Shown in pieces: positions 25,070-32,642 of a DNA stretch of 64,000 bases. Under the pieces are notes generated by a model. The model was not told where the DNA came from. It was given only the letters and a program-made list of their open reading frames with translations, and searched no databases. The position numbers were made by a program, and so were the translations under genes. Origin of the DNA: JANMJD01 sp031371195 (GTDB lineage Bacteria > Actinomycetota > Acidimicrobiia > Acidimicrobiales > Ilumatobacteraceae); assembly GCA_031371195.1 (NCBI GenBank), contig JANMJD010000090.1:1-64000 (forward strand). Reading direction: 5' to 3'. Position 1 is the first letter of the stretch, and each line of letters begins with the position of its first letter.

Positions 25070-25129
25070 ATCGAGACAAGTCGGGGCACCGTAAGGCTCG
25101 CTTCCGGGCCCCCCGGTAACCTGCCGCCA

Positions 25130-26038
25130 GTGGCTTCCTCAGGTCGTGATGTCGGTCCGTTCAGGTTTGTGCGATCCCGGTTCGCCATCGTTCCGACCCC
25201 GATCACCCTCGAGGCGAGCTACGACCGCTGTCGCGAGCTCAACAAGCGGTATGGCACGACCTACTACTGGTCTACGAAGGTTCTTCCGCGGGTGAAGCGG
25301 CACCATGTGCATGCGCTCTACGCCTTCTGTCGCCTCGTCGACGACATCGTCGACGATCTCGGACCGGTATCCGGTGCCGAGCGGGCCGCGGCGGTCGAGG
25401 ACTTCGAGGCGCTGTTCTTCGCCGACGTCGAACAGGGCCACTCCGACCACGAGGTATTGCGGGCGGTCGTCCACACCATCCGGGCGTTCGATATCGACGT
25501 CGAGTGTTTCCGTCGCTTCCTGCGCTCGATGAAGATGGATCTGACGATCGAGCGCTACGAGACGTGGGATGACCTGCTCGTCTACATGGACGGCTCGGCG
25601 GCGGTGATCGGCGAGATGATGCTGCCGATACTCGAGCCGCTGCAGCCCGAGGCGCTCGGCCACGCCCGTGACCTCGGCAACGCCTTCCAGCTGACCAACT
25701 TCCTGCGCGACATCTCCGAAGACCTCGACCGCGGCCGCCAGTACATCCCTCAGTGCGACCTGCGCCGTTTCTCCGTCGATCTCACCGAGCGGCGTTGTAC
25801 TCCGGCCTTCGTCGAGTTGATGCGCTTCGAGATCGAGCGCTGCCGGGCGTTGTACGCCTCTGCCGACGCGGGCATTGCCATGCTGCCCCCGCAGTCCGCC
25901 CGCTGCATCACTGCGGCTCGCACCCTGTACGCCCGCATCCTCGACGGCATCGAGGCGCAGAAGTACGACGTCTTCGCCGAGCGGGTACGCGTGCCGACGT
26001 GGCGAAAGGCGATGATGATCGCCCGCCTGCTGAGATGA
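25130..26038 (+). CDS. crtB: Phytoene synthase
   Basis: Condenses two GGPP to 15-cis-phytoene. The 302-aa protein has both Asp-rich substrate motifs, LVDDIVDD (near residues 69-76) and FLRDISEDLDRGRQYIP (near 189-205), plus YYWSTKVLPRVKRHHVHALYAFCR at the start of the domain. The GTG start at 25130 is the first usable codon. Its stop overlaps the start of the CruF-type gene (ATGA, 26035-26038), showing translational coupling in the carotenoid operon. Confidence 0.95.
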   Translation: MASSGRDVGPFRFVRSRFAIVPTPITLEASYDRCRELNKRYGTTYYWSTKVLPRVKRHHVHALYAFCRLVDDIVDDLGPVSGAERAAAVEDFEALFFADVEQGHSDHEVLRAVVHTIRAFDIDVECFRRFLRSMKMDLTIERYETWDDLLVYMDGSAAVIGEMMLPILEPLQPEALGHARDLGNAFQLTNFLRDISEDLDRGRQYIPQCDLRRFSVDLTERRCTPAFVELMRFEIERCRALYASADAGIAMLPPQSARCITAARTLYARILDGIEAQKYDVFAERVRVPTWRKAMMIARLLR

Positions 26039-26802
26039 CGTCGCTCATCCGTCGGACCCTCACGCTGGGCCTGCGTCAAGCACCGGCCGTCGTCACATTG
26101 ACATCGATGATCGCCACGCCGCTGTGCCGACGGGGTGGTCCCGGCCGCCGCCATCTCGCGGCCGTCGTGATCGGCGGGCTCGCCGCCACGACGGCCGCGA
26201 GTGCCGGGTCGCGATGGCGGCCCGAGCAGGTCGCCGGGACTGCCGGCGTCATCGCCGGAGCCACCGGACTCGCCGAGTGGATCGGCTCGACCACAGGCCT
26301 GCCGTTCGGTCGATATCGCTACTCGGGCATCCTGCAACCAACCGTCGCCGGCGTGCCGGTGCTCGTGCCCGCCGCGTGGTTCGCCATGGCCATACCGGCC
26401 CGCGAGGCTGCTCACGGCGCCCTCGGGCGGGCCTCGACTCCCGGGCGACGCATTGCCCTCGGAGCATTCGCCCTGATGGCATGGGATCTCTTCCTCGACC
26501 CGCAGATGGTCGGCGAGGGCTACTGGGTGTGGCATCGCTGCGGCCGGTACCGGGGGATCCCGTGGAGCAACTTCGTCGGTTGGCTGCTCGTTTCGGCGGG
26601 GGTGATGGCCGCGCTCGAACGCACGCTGCCGGCCCAGGCGGTGGCCGACGCCGCCTTGATCGGCGAGTACACCGTCATCGGCGTGATGGAGACCGTCGGC
26701 TTCGCCCGCTTCTTCGGCGACTCGCTGGTGGCCCTGGTCGGGGGCAGCGCCATGGGTCCGCTGGCCGTCGCGGCATTGATCAACCGTCGCCGAGTCGGCT
26801 GA
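26035..26802 (+). CDS. cruF: CruF-type carotenoid 1,2-hydratase (DUF422 membrane protein)
   Basis: A 255-aa membrane protein of the CruF/DUF422 family. Motifs are AEWIGSTTGLPFGRYRYS, VAGVPVLVPAAWFAMA, AWDLFLDPQM and WVWHRCGRYRGIPWSNFVGWL, the pattern seen in CruF carotenoid 1',2'-hydratases. Such enzymes add water to the terminal double bond of an open (psi) carotenoid end, giving a 1'-hydroxyl for glycosylation. About six hydrophobic segments are visible. It is coupled at both ends: 4-bp overlap with crtB, and TGATG overlap with the next desaturase. Regiochemistry is inferred from the family. Confidence 0.85.
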   Translation: MTSLIRRTLTLGLRQAPAVVTLTSMIATPLCRRGGPGRRHLAAVVIGGLAATTAASAGSRWRPEQVAGTAGVIAGATGLAEWIGSTTGLPFGRYRYSGILQPTVAGVPVLVPAAWFAMAIPAREAAHGALGRASTPGRRIALGAFALMAWDLFLDPQMVGEGYWVWHRCGRYRGIPWSNFVGWLLVSAGVMAALERTLPAQAVADAALIGEYTVIGVMETVGFARFFGDSLVALVGGSAMGPLAVAALINRRRVG

Positions 26803-28310
26803 TGCCGCGGGCAGATGGTGATCCGGGTTCGCCCGCGTCGGTCGTGGTGGTCGGCGGCGGGGTTGGCGGACTGGCTGCGGCGATTCGCCTGGCGGCCGGC
26901 GGGCATCGCGTCACGGTCTTCGAGCGCAACGACGAACTCGGCGGCAAGCTGGGCGTACGGCAGCGGGATGGCTACTCGTTCGACACCGGCCCGTCACTCG
27001 TCACACTCCCCGCCGAGTTCGACGAACTCTTCGCCCTCGTCGGCCGCCGGCTGGTCGACGAGGTCGACCTGATCTCGCTCACGCCCCAGTTCCGCTACCG
27101 CTGGGCCGACGGCACCGTGTGGGACGTGCCGTCGCACGACGCCGTTGCGGCCGTCGGCACATCGGACCCCCACATCCCGGGTGACCCACAGCGGCTCGCC
27201 CGGTTCCTGGAGATCGGCGGCGAGATGTGGGATGTCAGCCGGCGAACGTTCTTCGCCGGTCCGATGAGCGGCCCGATCTCACTGACGCGCCGGATGAGGT
27301 CACCGCGCGATCTGGCCACGATCCGTCCGCTGACAACGCTGCAGTCCTTTGCACGAGATGAACTCGGCGATCCGCGGCTGGTGCAGTGGGCCGGGCGGTA
27401 CGCGACGTACTCGGGCTCATCCCCGTTCCGAGCCCCGGCGGCGCTTGCCTGCATTCCGGCACTCGAGGCCCGCTACGGCTGCTGGTACCCACGCGGTGGT
27501 CTCGGCGAGCTACGCGACTCCCTCGTGCGGCTCGCCGAGAAGGTTGGCGTGGAGCTGCGCACCGGCACGGACGTCGCCCGCCTGCGCCTGCACCCGACCG
27601 GCTCCCGCGGTACCGGCCGCGCTTGTCGAGTACGCGGAGTTGAGTTGGTCGACGGCACCTTCCAGCCCGCCGACATCGTCGTCGCCAATGTCGACGCCGA
27701 TCATCTGTACGCCGACCTGTTGCCGAACAGGAGGGCGTTGCGCCGGGTGCGGCGAGCTCCCCGATCGACCAGCGGACTGGCCATTCTGGCCGGGGTACGC
27801 GGCACCACGGGCGGCCTCGCCCATCACAATGTGTGGTTCTCGGCCGACTACCAACTCGAGTTCGCCCAGCTCCGGGCAGGTGAACCGGCGACCGATCCAA
27901 CGATCTATGCCTGTGTCTCATCGGTCACCGATCCCACGCAGGCACCGGTCGGGTGCGAGAACTGGTTCCTGCTGGTCAACACGCCGCCCCGACCCGATCG
28001 GGTGCCGGCCTCGTATGCCGACGTCGTACTGGCCCGCCTCGCGGCGCATGGGGTCGACCTGCGCGAGCGCCTGGAGTTCACCGAGGTGATCACGCCGGGC
28101 GACATCGAGGCACGGTTCCGCAGCGCCGGCGGATCCATCTACGGCACCTCGTCCGACGGCCGCCGGGCGGCGTTCCTCCGCCCCGCCAACCGTGGGGTCT
28201 GTCGCGGCATGTACCTCGCCGGTGGGTCGAGCCATCCCGGGGGAGGCCTGCCGCTGGTGTTGATCAGCGCCCGCATCGTGGCCGACATGATCGCCCGGGA
28301 CGGCTGGTGA
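26802..28310 (+). CDS. CrtI-family carotenoid desaturase, probably CrtD-like 3,4-desaturase
   Basis: A second FAD-dependent desaturase (502 aa) with VVVVGGGVGGLAAAIRLA near residues 14-31, VFERNDELGGKLG, YSFDTGPSLVTLP and the C-terminal GMYLAGGSSHPGGGLPLVLISARI. The GGSSHPGGGLP ending is found in CrtD-type hydroxycarotenoid desaturases and in diapophytoene/carotenoid oxidases. Its position right after CruF, with one-base overlap, favours a 3,4-desaturase acting on the 1-hydroxy end. A role as a second phytoene desaturase or as an oxidase cannot be excluded. Confidence 0.8.
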   Translation: MPRADGDPGSPASVVVVGGGVGGLAAAIRLAAGGHRVTVFERNDELGGKLGVRQRDGYSFDTGPSLVTLPAEFDELFALVGRRLVDEVDLISLTPQFRYRWADGTVWDVPSHDAVAAVGTSDPHIPGDPQRLARFLEIGGEMWDVSRRTFFAGPMSGPISLTRRMRSPRDLATIRPLTTLQSFARDELGDPRLVQWAGRYATYSGSSPFRAPAALACIPALEARYGCWYPRGGLGELRDSLVRLAEKVGVELRTGTDVARLRLHPTGSRGTGRACRVRGVELVDGTFQPADIVVANVDADHLYADLLPNRRALRRVRRAPRSTSGLAILAGVRGTTGGLAHHNVWFSADYQLEFAQLRAGEPATDPTIYACVSSVTDPTQAPVGCENWFLLVNTPPRPDRVPASYADVVLARLAAHGVDLRERLEFTEVITPGDIEARFRSAGGSIYGTSSDGRRAAFLRPANRGVCRGMYLAGGSSHPGGGLPLVLISARIVADMIARDGW

Positions 28311-29467
28311 GACCGGCATCGCCCGCCAGGAGCGCCCGGCTCGGGTCCGCTTCTCGCCACACACGCCGACGTCGATGGGTCGGCGTGTCGAGGTCGGTGG
28401 TGGTCGTCGTCCGACTGCTCTCGGCGGCCACCGTTCTACGCCGCCTGGCCCGCGCCGCCCGCGCGCCGGCTCCGCTCGCCATAGGTGCTCCCGGCGCCGC
28501 CGACGCGGCCGAGGGACTCCGGATCAGCGTGATCATTCCGGCACGCGACGAAGCCGGGCGGATCGCACCGTGCCTCGAGCGCCTGCGCAGCGCCCCCGGA
28601 GTGGTCGAGGTGATCGTCGTCGACGACCAGTCGGGTGACGACACGGCTGCCGTTGCCACCCGACGGGGGGCCCGCGTGGTCGTCGGTGCTCCCCTGCCCG
28701 ACGGCTGGGCGGGCAAGGCGTGGGCGCTCGAACAAGGGTTGCGGGCGGCCGACGGGGAGTGGATCGTGACGCTCGACGCCGACACCCGGCCCGATCCGCA
28801 GCTCCCCGCCGAACTCGTCGCCCGCATGGTTGCCGACCGACTCGACTTCGCCACGGTGGCCGGGCGATTCGACTGTCCGACGCGCGGGGCCCGATGGCTC
28901 CATCCGGCGCTGCTTACCACGCTCGTCTACCGCTACGGGCCCCCGGGTTCCAAGTCCGACCTGGCCAATGGCCAATGCATGGCGGCGAGACGTGAGACGT
29001 GGTTGGCCTCGGGCGGCATGCGACCCGTTGGCGGTGCAGTCGTCGAGGATGTCGCCCTGGTCCGCCACCTGCGACGGTCGGGTCTGGCCGTTGCCCTGCT
29101 CGACGGAGCGCCGCTCCTGACCGTGCGCATGTACGAATCGTTCGCCGCGACGTGGTCCGGTTGGGGTCGCTCGATCGCCCTCGGTGGTGTCGACACGTCG
29201 ACCCGGCAAGTCGGCCACCTCGTTGCCCTGACCGCCACCCAGGCCGCTCCCCTGGTGCGCATCGTCACCCGCCGGGCGGACCGACTCGATTTGCTCCTCG
29301 TCACATGCCGGATCGGAACCCTCGTCGGCACGGCCCGCGCCTACGACCGTCGCGATCTTGCCTACTGGCTCTCGCCGCTAGCCGACGTGGCGGCCGTCGG
29401 CCGGGTGGCGTGGTCGACGATCAAGCGCCCGACGGCGTGGCGGGGCCGCTCGTACGCCGGGCGCTGA
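28307..29467 (+). CDS. Family 2 glycosyltransferase, carotenoid-cluster type (CruC-like)
   Basis: A GT-A fold transferase of 386 aa. It has ISVIIPARDEAGRIAPCLERL, VIVVDDQSGDDTAAVA, the LDADTRPDP metal-binding Asp motif, and GGAVVEDVALVRHLRRSG, where ED is the likely catalytic region. A short hydrophobic segment near the N-terminus (VVVVVRLLSAATVL) and hydrophobic stretches after residue 280 suggest membrane association. Family members next to CruF add a sugar to the 1'-hydroxyl of carotenoids. The GTG start (28307) overlaps the previous stop as GTGA; GTG 28382 region is an alternative. Its 3' end overlaps the convergent PlsY gene by 47 bp. Confidence 0.8.
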   Translation: MRPASPARSARLGSASRHTRRRRWVGVSRSVVVVVRLLSAATVLRRLARAARAPAPLAIGAPGAADAAEGLRISVIIPARDEAGRIAPCLERLRSAPGVVEVIVVDDQSGDDTAAVATRRGARVVVGAPLPDGWAGKAWALEQGLRAADGEWIVTLDADTRPDPQLPAELVARMVADRLDFATVAGRFDCPTRGARWLHPALLTTLVYRYGPPGSKSDLANGQCMAARRETWLASGGMRPVGGAVVEDVALVRHLRRSGLAVALLDGAPLLTVRMYESFAATWSGWGRSIALGGVDTSTRQVGHLVALTATQAAPLVRIVTRRADRLDLLLVTCRIGTLVGTARAYDRRDLAYWLSPLADVAAVGRVAWSTIKRPTAWRGRSYAGR

Positions 29468-30029
29468 TCGCGGCCATGGCGAAGCGCGCCCCGATCAACG
29501 ACATCATCGCCCCCGTTGCCGCCACCCGAGCCCGAGGGTCGAACGCCGCCTGGACGAACGGATAGGCGAACACGGCCGTCCGCGCGCCCCATGCAAAAGA
29601 CCTGGACAACGCACTGATCACAGCACAAGCGGTGAGGCAGATCACCGTGGGGATCGGCGCCAAGACGCAGCATGCACCACCGAACGTGAGGATTGAGCGG
29701 CCACCGCGGAACCGGGCGAACAGGGGCCAGGCGTGGCCGACCATCGCCGCCCCACCTGCCGCATAGCCGATCCACCACGGTCCACCGGCCAGCCGCCCGA
29801 TACCGGCCGCGACGGCCCCCTTCAGCACGTCACCGATCAACACTGGGACCGCCGCCCGGCGGCCCAGCAGCATCTTGGCGTTCCAGTAGCCGGGGTTGCG
29901 GTCACCCGCCGTTCGCAGATCGGTCCCAGAACGCCTGGCGACCAGGTCCGCCACGGGCACCGATCCGAGCAGATAGCTCGCGACGGCCACGAGGGCGGTC
30001 CTGGTGACGGTGCTCACACGTGTCAGCAT
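29421..30029 (-). CDS. PlsY-like glycerol-3-phosphate acyltransferase
   Basis: A 202-aa polytopic membrane acyltransferase of the PlsY family. The three conserved loops are seen: SYLLGSVPVADLVARR with the following GDRNPGYWNAKMLLG, GDVLKGAVAAGIGRLAG, and GHAWPLFARFRGGRSILT. PlsY uses acyl-phosphate to acylate glycerol-3-phosphate, the first step of membrane lipid synthesis. Here it lies inside the carotenoid cluster but on the opposite strand. Its 3' end overlaps the glycosyltransferase and its start is 8 bp from the CrtA-like start. It may be an ordinary PlsY, or may acylate the carotenoid glycoside. In the second loop, PlsY normally has GS.N..R; GDRNPGYWN is a variant. Confidence 0.8.
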   Translation of the reverse strand: MLTRVSTVTRTALVAVASYLLGSVPVADLVARRSGTDLRTAGDRNPGYWNAKMLLGRRAAVPVLIGDVLKGAVAAGIGRLAGGPWWIGYAAGGAAMVGHAWPLFARFRGGRSILTFGGACCVLAPIPTVICLTACAVISALSRSFAWGARTAVFAYPFVQAAFDPRARVAATGAMMSLIGARFAMAAISARRTSGPATPSGA

Positions 30030-30037
30030 GGCCGACG

Positions 30038-30901
30038 ATGGATCCAACGGCAGCACCCCGCCCGGATCTCGGTGAGTTCGGCCACGCCGACGTCGAAGCT
30101 GGCGACCAAGCGATCGCCAGTTTTCATCTCCTGCGCGAACGCCGCGGTCGAGCCGTCATCGCCATGCTCCGCCTGGGGCTCGATCGGCGCCGGCTCGCCC
30201 ACACCGAGGGCCTGTTGTTCTGGCGGCTGTTGGGTACGGGCAACGGGTCACAGACCGCTCGGAGCATCGACCCCCGGCGAACGGCGATCTTCGCCGTGTG
30301 GCACGATGCCGCCAGCGCCGACCGGTTCGAGCGGACGATGGAGCCGCGCTGGACACAACTTGCCGAGGCCTACCACGTGCGGATGGTCGCCGTCGGCGGA
30401 CACGGCTCGTGGAAGAACTTCGACGTCATCGCGGCCACCCGTCCACCGGGCGGCGATCTCCCGCCCCGGGCGGCTCACCGGGCGGTTCACGAGGCGGTCG
30501 CCGGGGAAGCGCCGGCCTCCGTTCCTCCGGATGGGCCGATCGTGGTCGTGACGCGGGCCGAGGTACGGCTTCGGCATCTTCGGGCGTTCACCCGTGCGGC
30601 CAAGGCCGTCAGCGCCCAACTCCCGGGCACCCCTGGCCTATTGGCGGTCTGCGGGATCGGGGAGGCGCCGATCGGCCGACAGGCGACCTGCAGCGTGTGG
30701 CGGTCGGCTACCGACATCGACGCCTTTGCGACCGGTGACGACCGGCATCGCCAGGTGATGCGCCGGACCCGTGATCAAGATTGGTACGGCGAGGAGATGT
30801 TCGCCCGCTTCCGGCCGATTGCCTCTCGGGGAACGTGGGACGGCCACGATCCACTCGACGTGTCACCGCCGTCGGACCGCCTGAGCCGCCGAGACACCTG
30901 A
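30038..30901 (+). CDS. CrtA-like (spheroidene monooxygenase family) carotenoid ketolase
   Basis: A 287-aa protein that fits the spheroidene monooxygenase family. Key segments are ASFHLLRERRGRAVIAML, GLLFWRLLGTGNG followed by RRTAIFAVWHDAASADRFE, MVAVGGHGSWKNFDV, TRAEVRLRHLRAF, and the C-terminal ATCSVWRSATDIDAFATGD, DWYGEEMFARFRPIASRGTWDGHDPLD. CrtA puts a keto group at C-2 of open-ended carotenoids, using O2. The location in the carotenoid cluster supports this. The last ~8 codons run into a 17-bp tandem repeat. ATG 30038 is used; GTG 30020 is in frame. Confidence 0.75.
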   Translation: MDPTAAPRPDLGEFGHADVEAGDQAIASFHLLRERRGRAVIAMLRLGLDRRRLAHTEGLLFWRLLGTGNGSQTARSIDPRRTAIFAVWHDAASADRFERTMEPRWTQLAEAYHVRMVAVGGHGSWKNFDVIAATRPPGGDLPPRAAHRAVHEAVAGEAPASVPPDGPIVVVTRAEVRLRHLRAFTRAAKAVSAQLPGTPGLLAVCGIGEAPIGRQATCSVWRSATDIDAFATGDDRHRQVMRRTRDQDWYGEEMFARFRPIASRGTWDGHDPLDVSPPSDRLSRRDT

Positions 30902-30981
30902 GCCGCCGAGACAACTCAGCCGCCGAGGCACCTGAGCCGCCGAGACACCTCAGCTGCCGAGACACCTCAGCTGCCGAGACA
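30880..30981. repeat. Six tandem copies of a 17-bp repeat
   Basis: The unit CCTGAGCCGCCGAGACA is repeated six times, 30880-30981, with point changes (for example CCTCAGCTGCCGAGACA twice), then a partial seventh copy. It covers the end of the CrtA-like gene and reaches to the stop of crtZ, so both convergent 3' ends lie at or in the array. Each unit contains CAG/CTG and GCC/GGC steps that could pair, so the array may fold as RNA. Confidence 0.9.
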
Positions 30982-30983
30982 CC

Positions 30984-31454
30984 TCAGCCGAGGGTGATCC
31001 GCTGCGGCGAGTCGGCCGCACGCCGGGCGAGGGCGCGGGGCACGATCGGCAGCAGCATGCCGTACGGCTCGCCGGCGAAGCGGTGGTGAATCTCGTGGGC
31101 GTCGGCCAGACGATCGAGAACCTGCACATTCGGCAGCCGTCGGCCGAGACGGCGATGGATGTAGACATCGTGGACGAGGGCGTAGCTCACGCCGTAGGCA
31201 CTGATCCCGATGGACGACGCCACCAAGTCACCCCAACCCGCTCGGTTCAAACCGATCGCCATCGCCGCCATCACGATCGTCGCGAAGCCGACGGGATACA
31301 GGTCGTTGGCCTCCCACCCGCTCCGGTCGAGTCGGTGATGAGAGCGGTGCAGCCGTTCGCCGACACCATGCATCACCCACCGATGGGTGGCGTACGTCAC
31401 CGGCTCCATCGCCACGAAACTCGTCACCGCGGCAATCACCGGCTCGATCGACAC
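30984..31454 (-). CDS. crtZ: Beta-carotene hydroxylase, CrtZ type
   Basis: A 156-aa integral membrane di-iron hydroxylase. All histidine clusters of the fatty acid hydroxylase superfamily are present: HRWVMH (His24, His29), HRSHH (36-40), HDVYIH (95-100) and HEIHH (120-124). CrtZ hydroxylates C-3 of beta rings, which would need a cyclised carotenoid. The start is GTG 31454. It is the outermost gene of the carotenoid cluster, transcribed toward the others, and its stop abuts the 17-bp tandem repeat. A lycopene cyclase that would supply its substrate is not in the window. Confidence 0.9.
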   Translation of the reverse strand: MSIEPVIAAVTSFVAMEPVTYATHRWVMHGVGERLHRSHHRLDRSGWEANDLYPVGFATIVMAAMAIGLNRAGWGDLVASSIGISAYGVSYALVHDVYIHRRLGRRLPNVQVLDRLADAHEIHHRFAGEPYGMLLPIVPRALARRAADSPQRITLG

Positions 31455-31485
31455 ATGTCAACGCTACTGCCCCGACCAGGAGGGT

Positions 31486-32634
31486 TCACCCGCCGGACCG
31501 ACCGATCTCGATCTCGGTCGCCGAGATCACCCGCACGCGGAGTCCGCTTTCCTCCCACACATCGCCCGAGACCAGTACACCGACCCGAGTGGCGACGATC
31601 GACACCAGTGGGTCGGCGGCGAGGTCCACGACGTGGATGGCGATGCCGTCGGCGGCGAGATGATCGTCGTAGCCCCGCGCCTCGATCGCCTCGATCGTGA
31701 CGACCTGATGGCCTGTCCCGTTGGCGACGGCCAGGCGGGGGCCACTCCCAGCTCGGGCGGAAGGAACAATGGCCAGACGACCGGTGGTCGCCGTCACGGT
31801 GACGACATCGGCCGGGTCGAGCCAACCGGCGATCAACCGGTCGAGGGCGAGGACGTCCGGACCGTCGCGCCGCTCGGCGTCGATACGTCGTGGGGCGGCC
31901 GAGTCGCTCATCAGGTCGAGCGAACTGGCGTGTTCACCGTCCCCATCGCCCGGGCCGGCGACGTCGACGGGTGCCCGACCGGCCGCGCCGCTGGTGCTCG
32001 TACCGGGCCTGGCCGAGTGCGGCCAGCCCAGACTGTGACCGATCTCGTGCTCCACCAGGTCCAGGGGCGGGTTGGCGCCCCAATCCGAGTGGAAGTCGGC
32101 GGCGCCGACGTAGACCGCCCGTCTTGACACCCCTGCCGAGCATCGTCGCAGCTCACAACCAGGATTGGGACCCCGCCCCCATCCGCCGGGCTGATCGGCG
32201 GCGTGCTGGGCATCGGCGATCAGCAGCACCGCGGCGGTGTCGGAGTGCGCCCGATCGAGGGCCTGCGCCGCGCACCGCTGGGAGTCGTCGTCGCGACCGA
32301 GGTCGATCTCGCCCCCGGGCGTGAACACCGGGTGATAGAGACCGCCGGAGATCGTGTCGAAGTACGCACCGACTCCCGACGTCAGCATCACGGCGAGGGC
32401 CTCGGGCCGCACCGCCACTCGCAGTACGCCGGGGTCGTAGAGCGCAATCGCCGTGTCGAGGGGAACGTGGCACACCCACACCTCGAACCGATCGTCGCCC
32501 GTTGCCGGCCGGGGATTCCCCACGCGGTCGAGCAACTGCCGGCGCGCATCGGGGGGTCGCGACGATCTTGCTGTGGAGCCGCAGCCGACACCGACGCACA
32601 CCGCCAGCACACCCAGCAGCACTCGTCGGACCAC
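31486..32634 (-). CDS. Secreted zinc metalloprotease (metzincin-like), 382 aa
   Basis: The protein has a hydrophobic export signal (RRVLLGVLAVCVGVGC; two Cys, at 13 and 18, neither in a canonical lipobox) followed by a domain with the zinc motif HEIGHSLGWPHS near residue 195 (HExxHxxGxxH) and a later SLDLMSD that can serve as the metzincin Met-turn. Cys pairs CELRRC precede the active site. The C-terminal ~110 residues look like a beta-rich accessory domain. No propeptide cysteine switch was recognised. GTG 32634 is chosen because the longer frame runs into aat, whose stop is 9 bp upstream; the two genes may be cotranscribed. Confidence 0.75.
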   Translation of the reverse strand: MVRRVLLGVLAVCVGVGCGSTARSSRPPDARRQLLDRVGNPRPATGDDRFEVWVCHVPLDTAIALYDPGVLRVAVRPEALAVMLTSGVGAYFDTISGGLYHPVFTPGGEIDLGRDDDSQRCAAQALDRAHSDTAAVLLIADAQHAADQPGGWGRGPNPGCELRRCSAGVSRRAVYVGAADFHSDWGANPPLDLVEHEIGHSLGWPHSARPGTSTSGAAGRAPVDVAGPGDGDGEHASSLDLMSDSAAPRRIDAERRDGPDVLALDRLIAGWLDPADVVTVTATTGRLAIVPSARAGSGPRLAVANGTGHQVVTIEAIEARGYDDHLAADGIAIHVVDLAADPLVSIVATRVGVLVSGDVWEESGLRVRVISATEIEIGRSGG

Positions 32635-32642
32635 ACCCTCGA

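Noticed and set aside
28264..28920. 218-codon minus-strand frame across the desaturase/glycosyltransferase junction
   Set aside because: Shadow of coupled plus-strand genes; no motif or ribosome binding site.
30880..30981. Possible CRISPR-like repeats
   Set aside because: The 17-bp units are directly adjacent with no spacers, and no cas genes are present.
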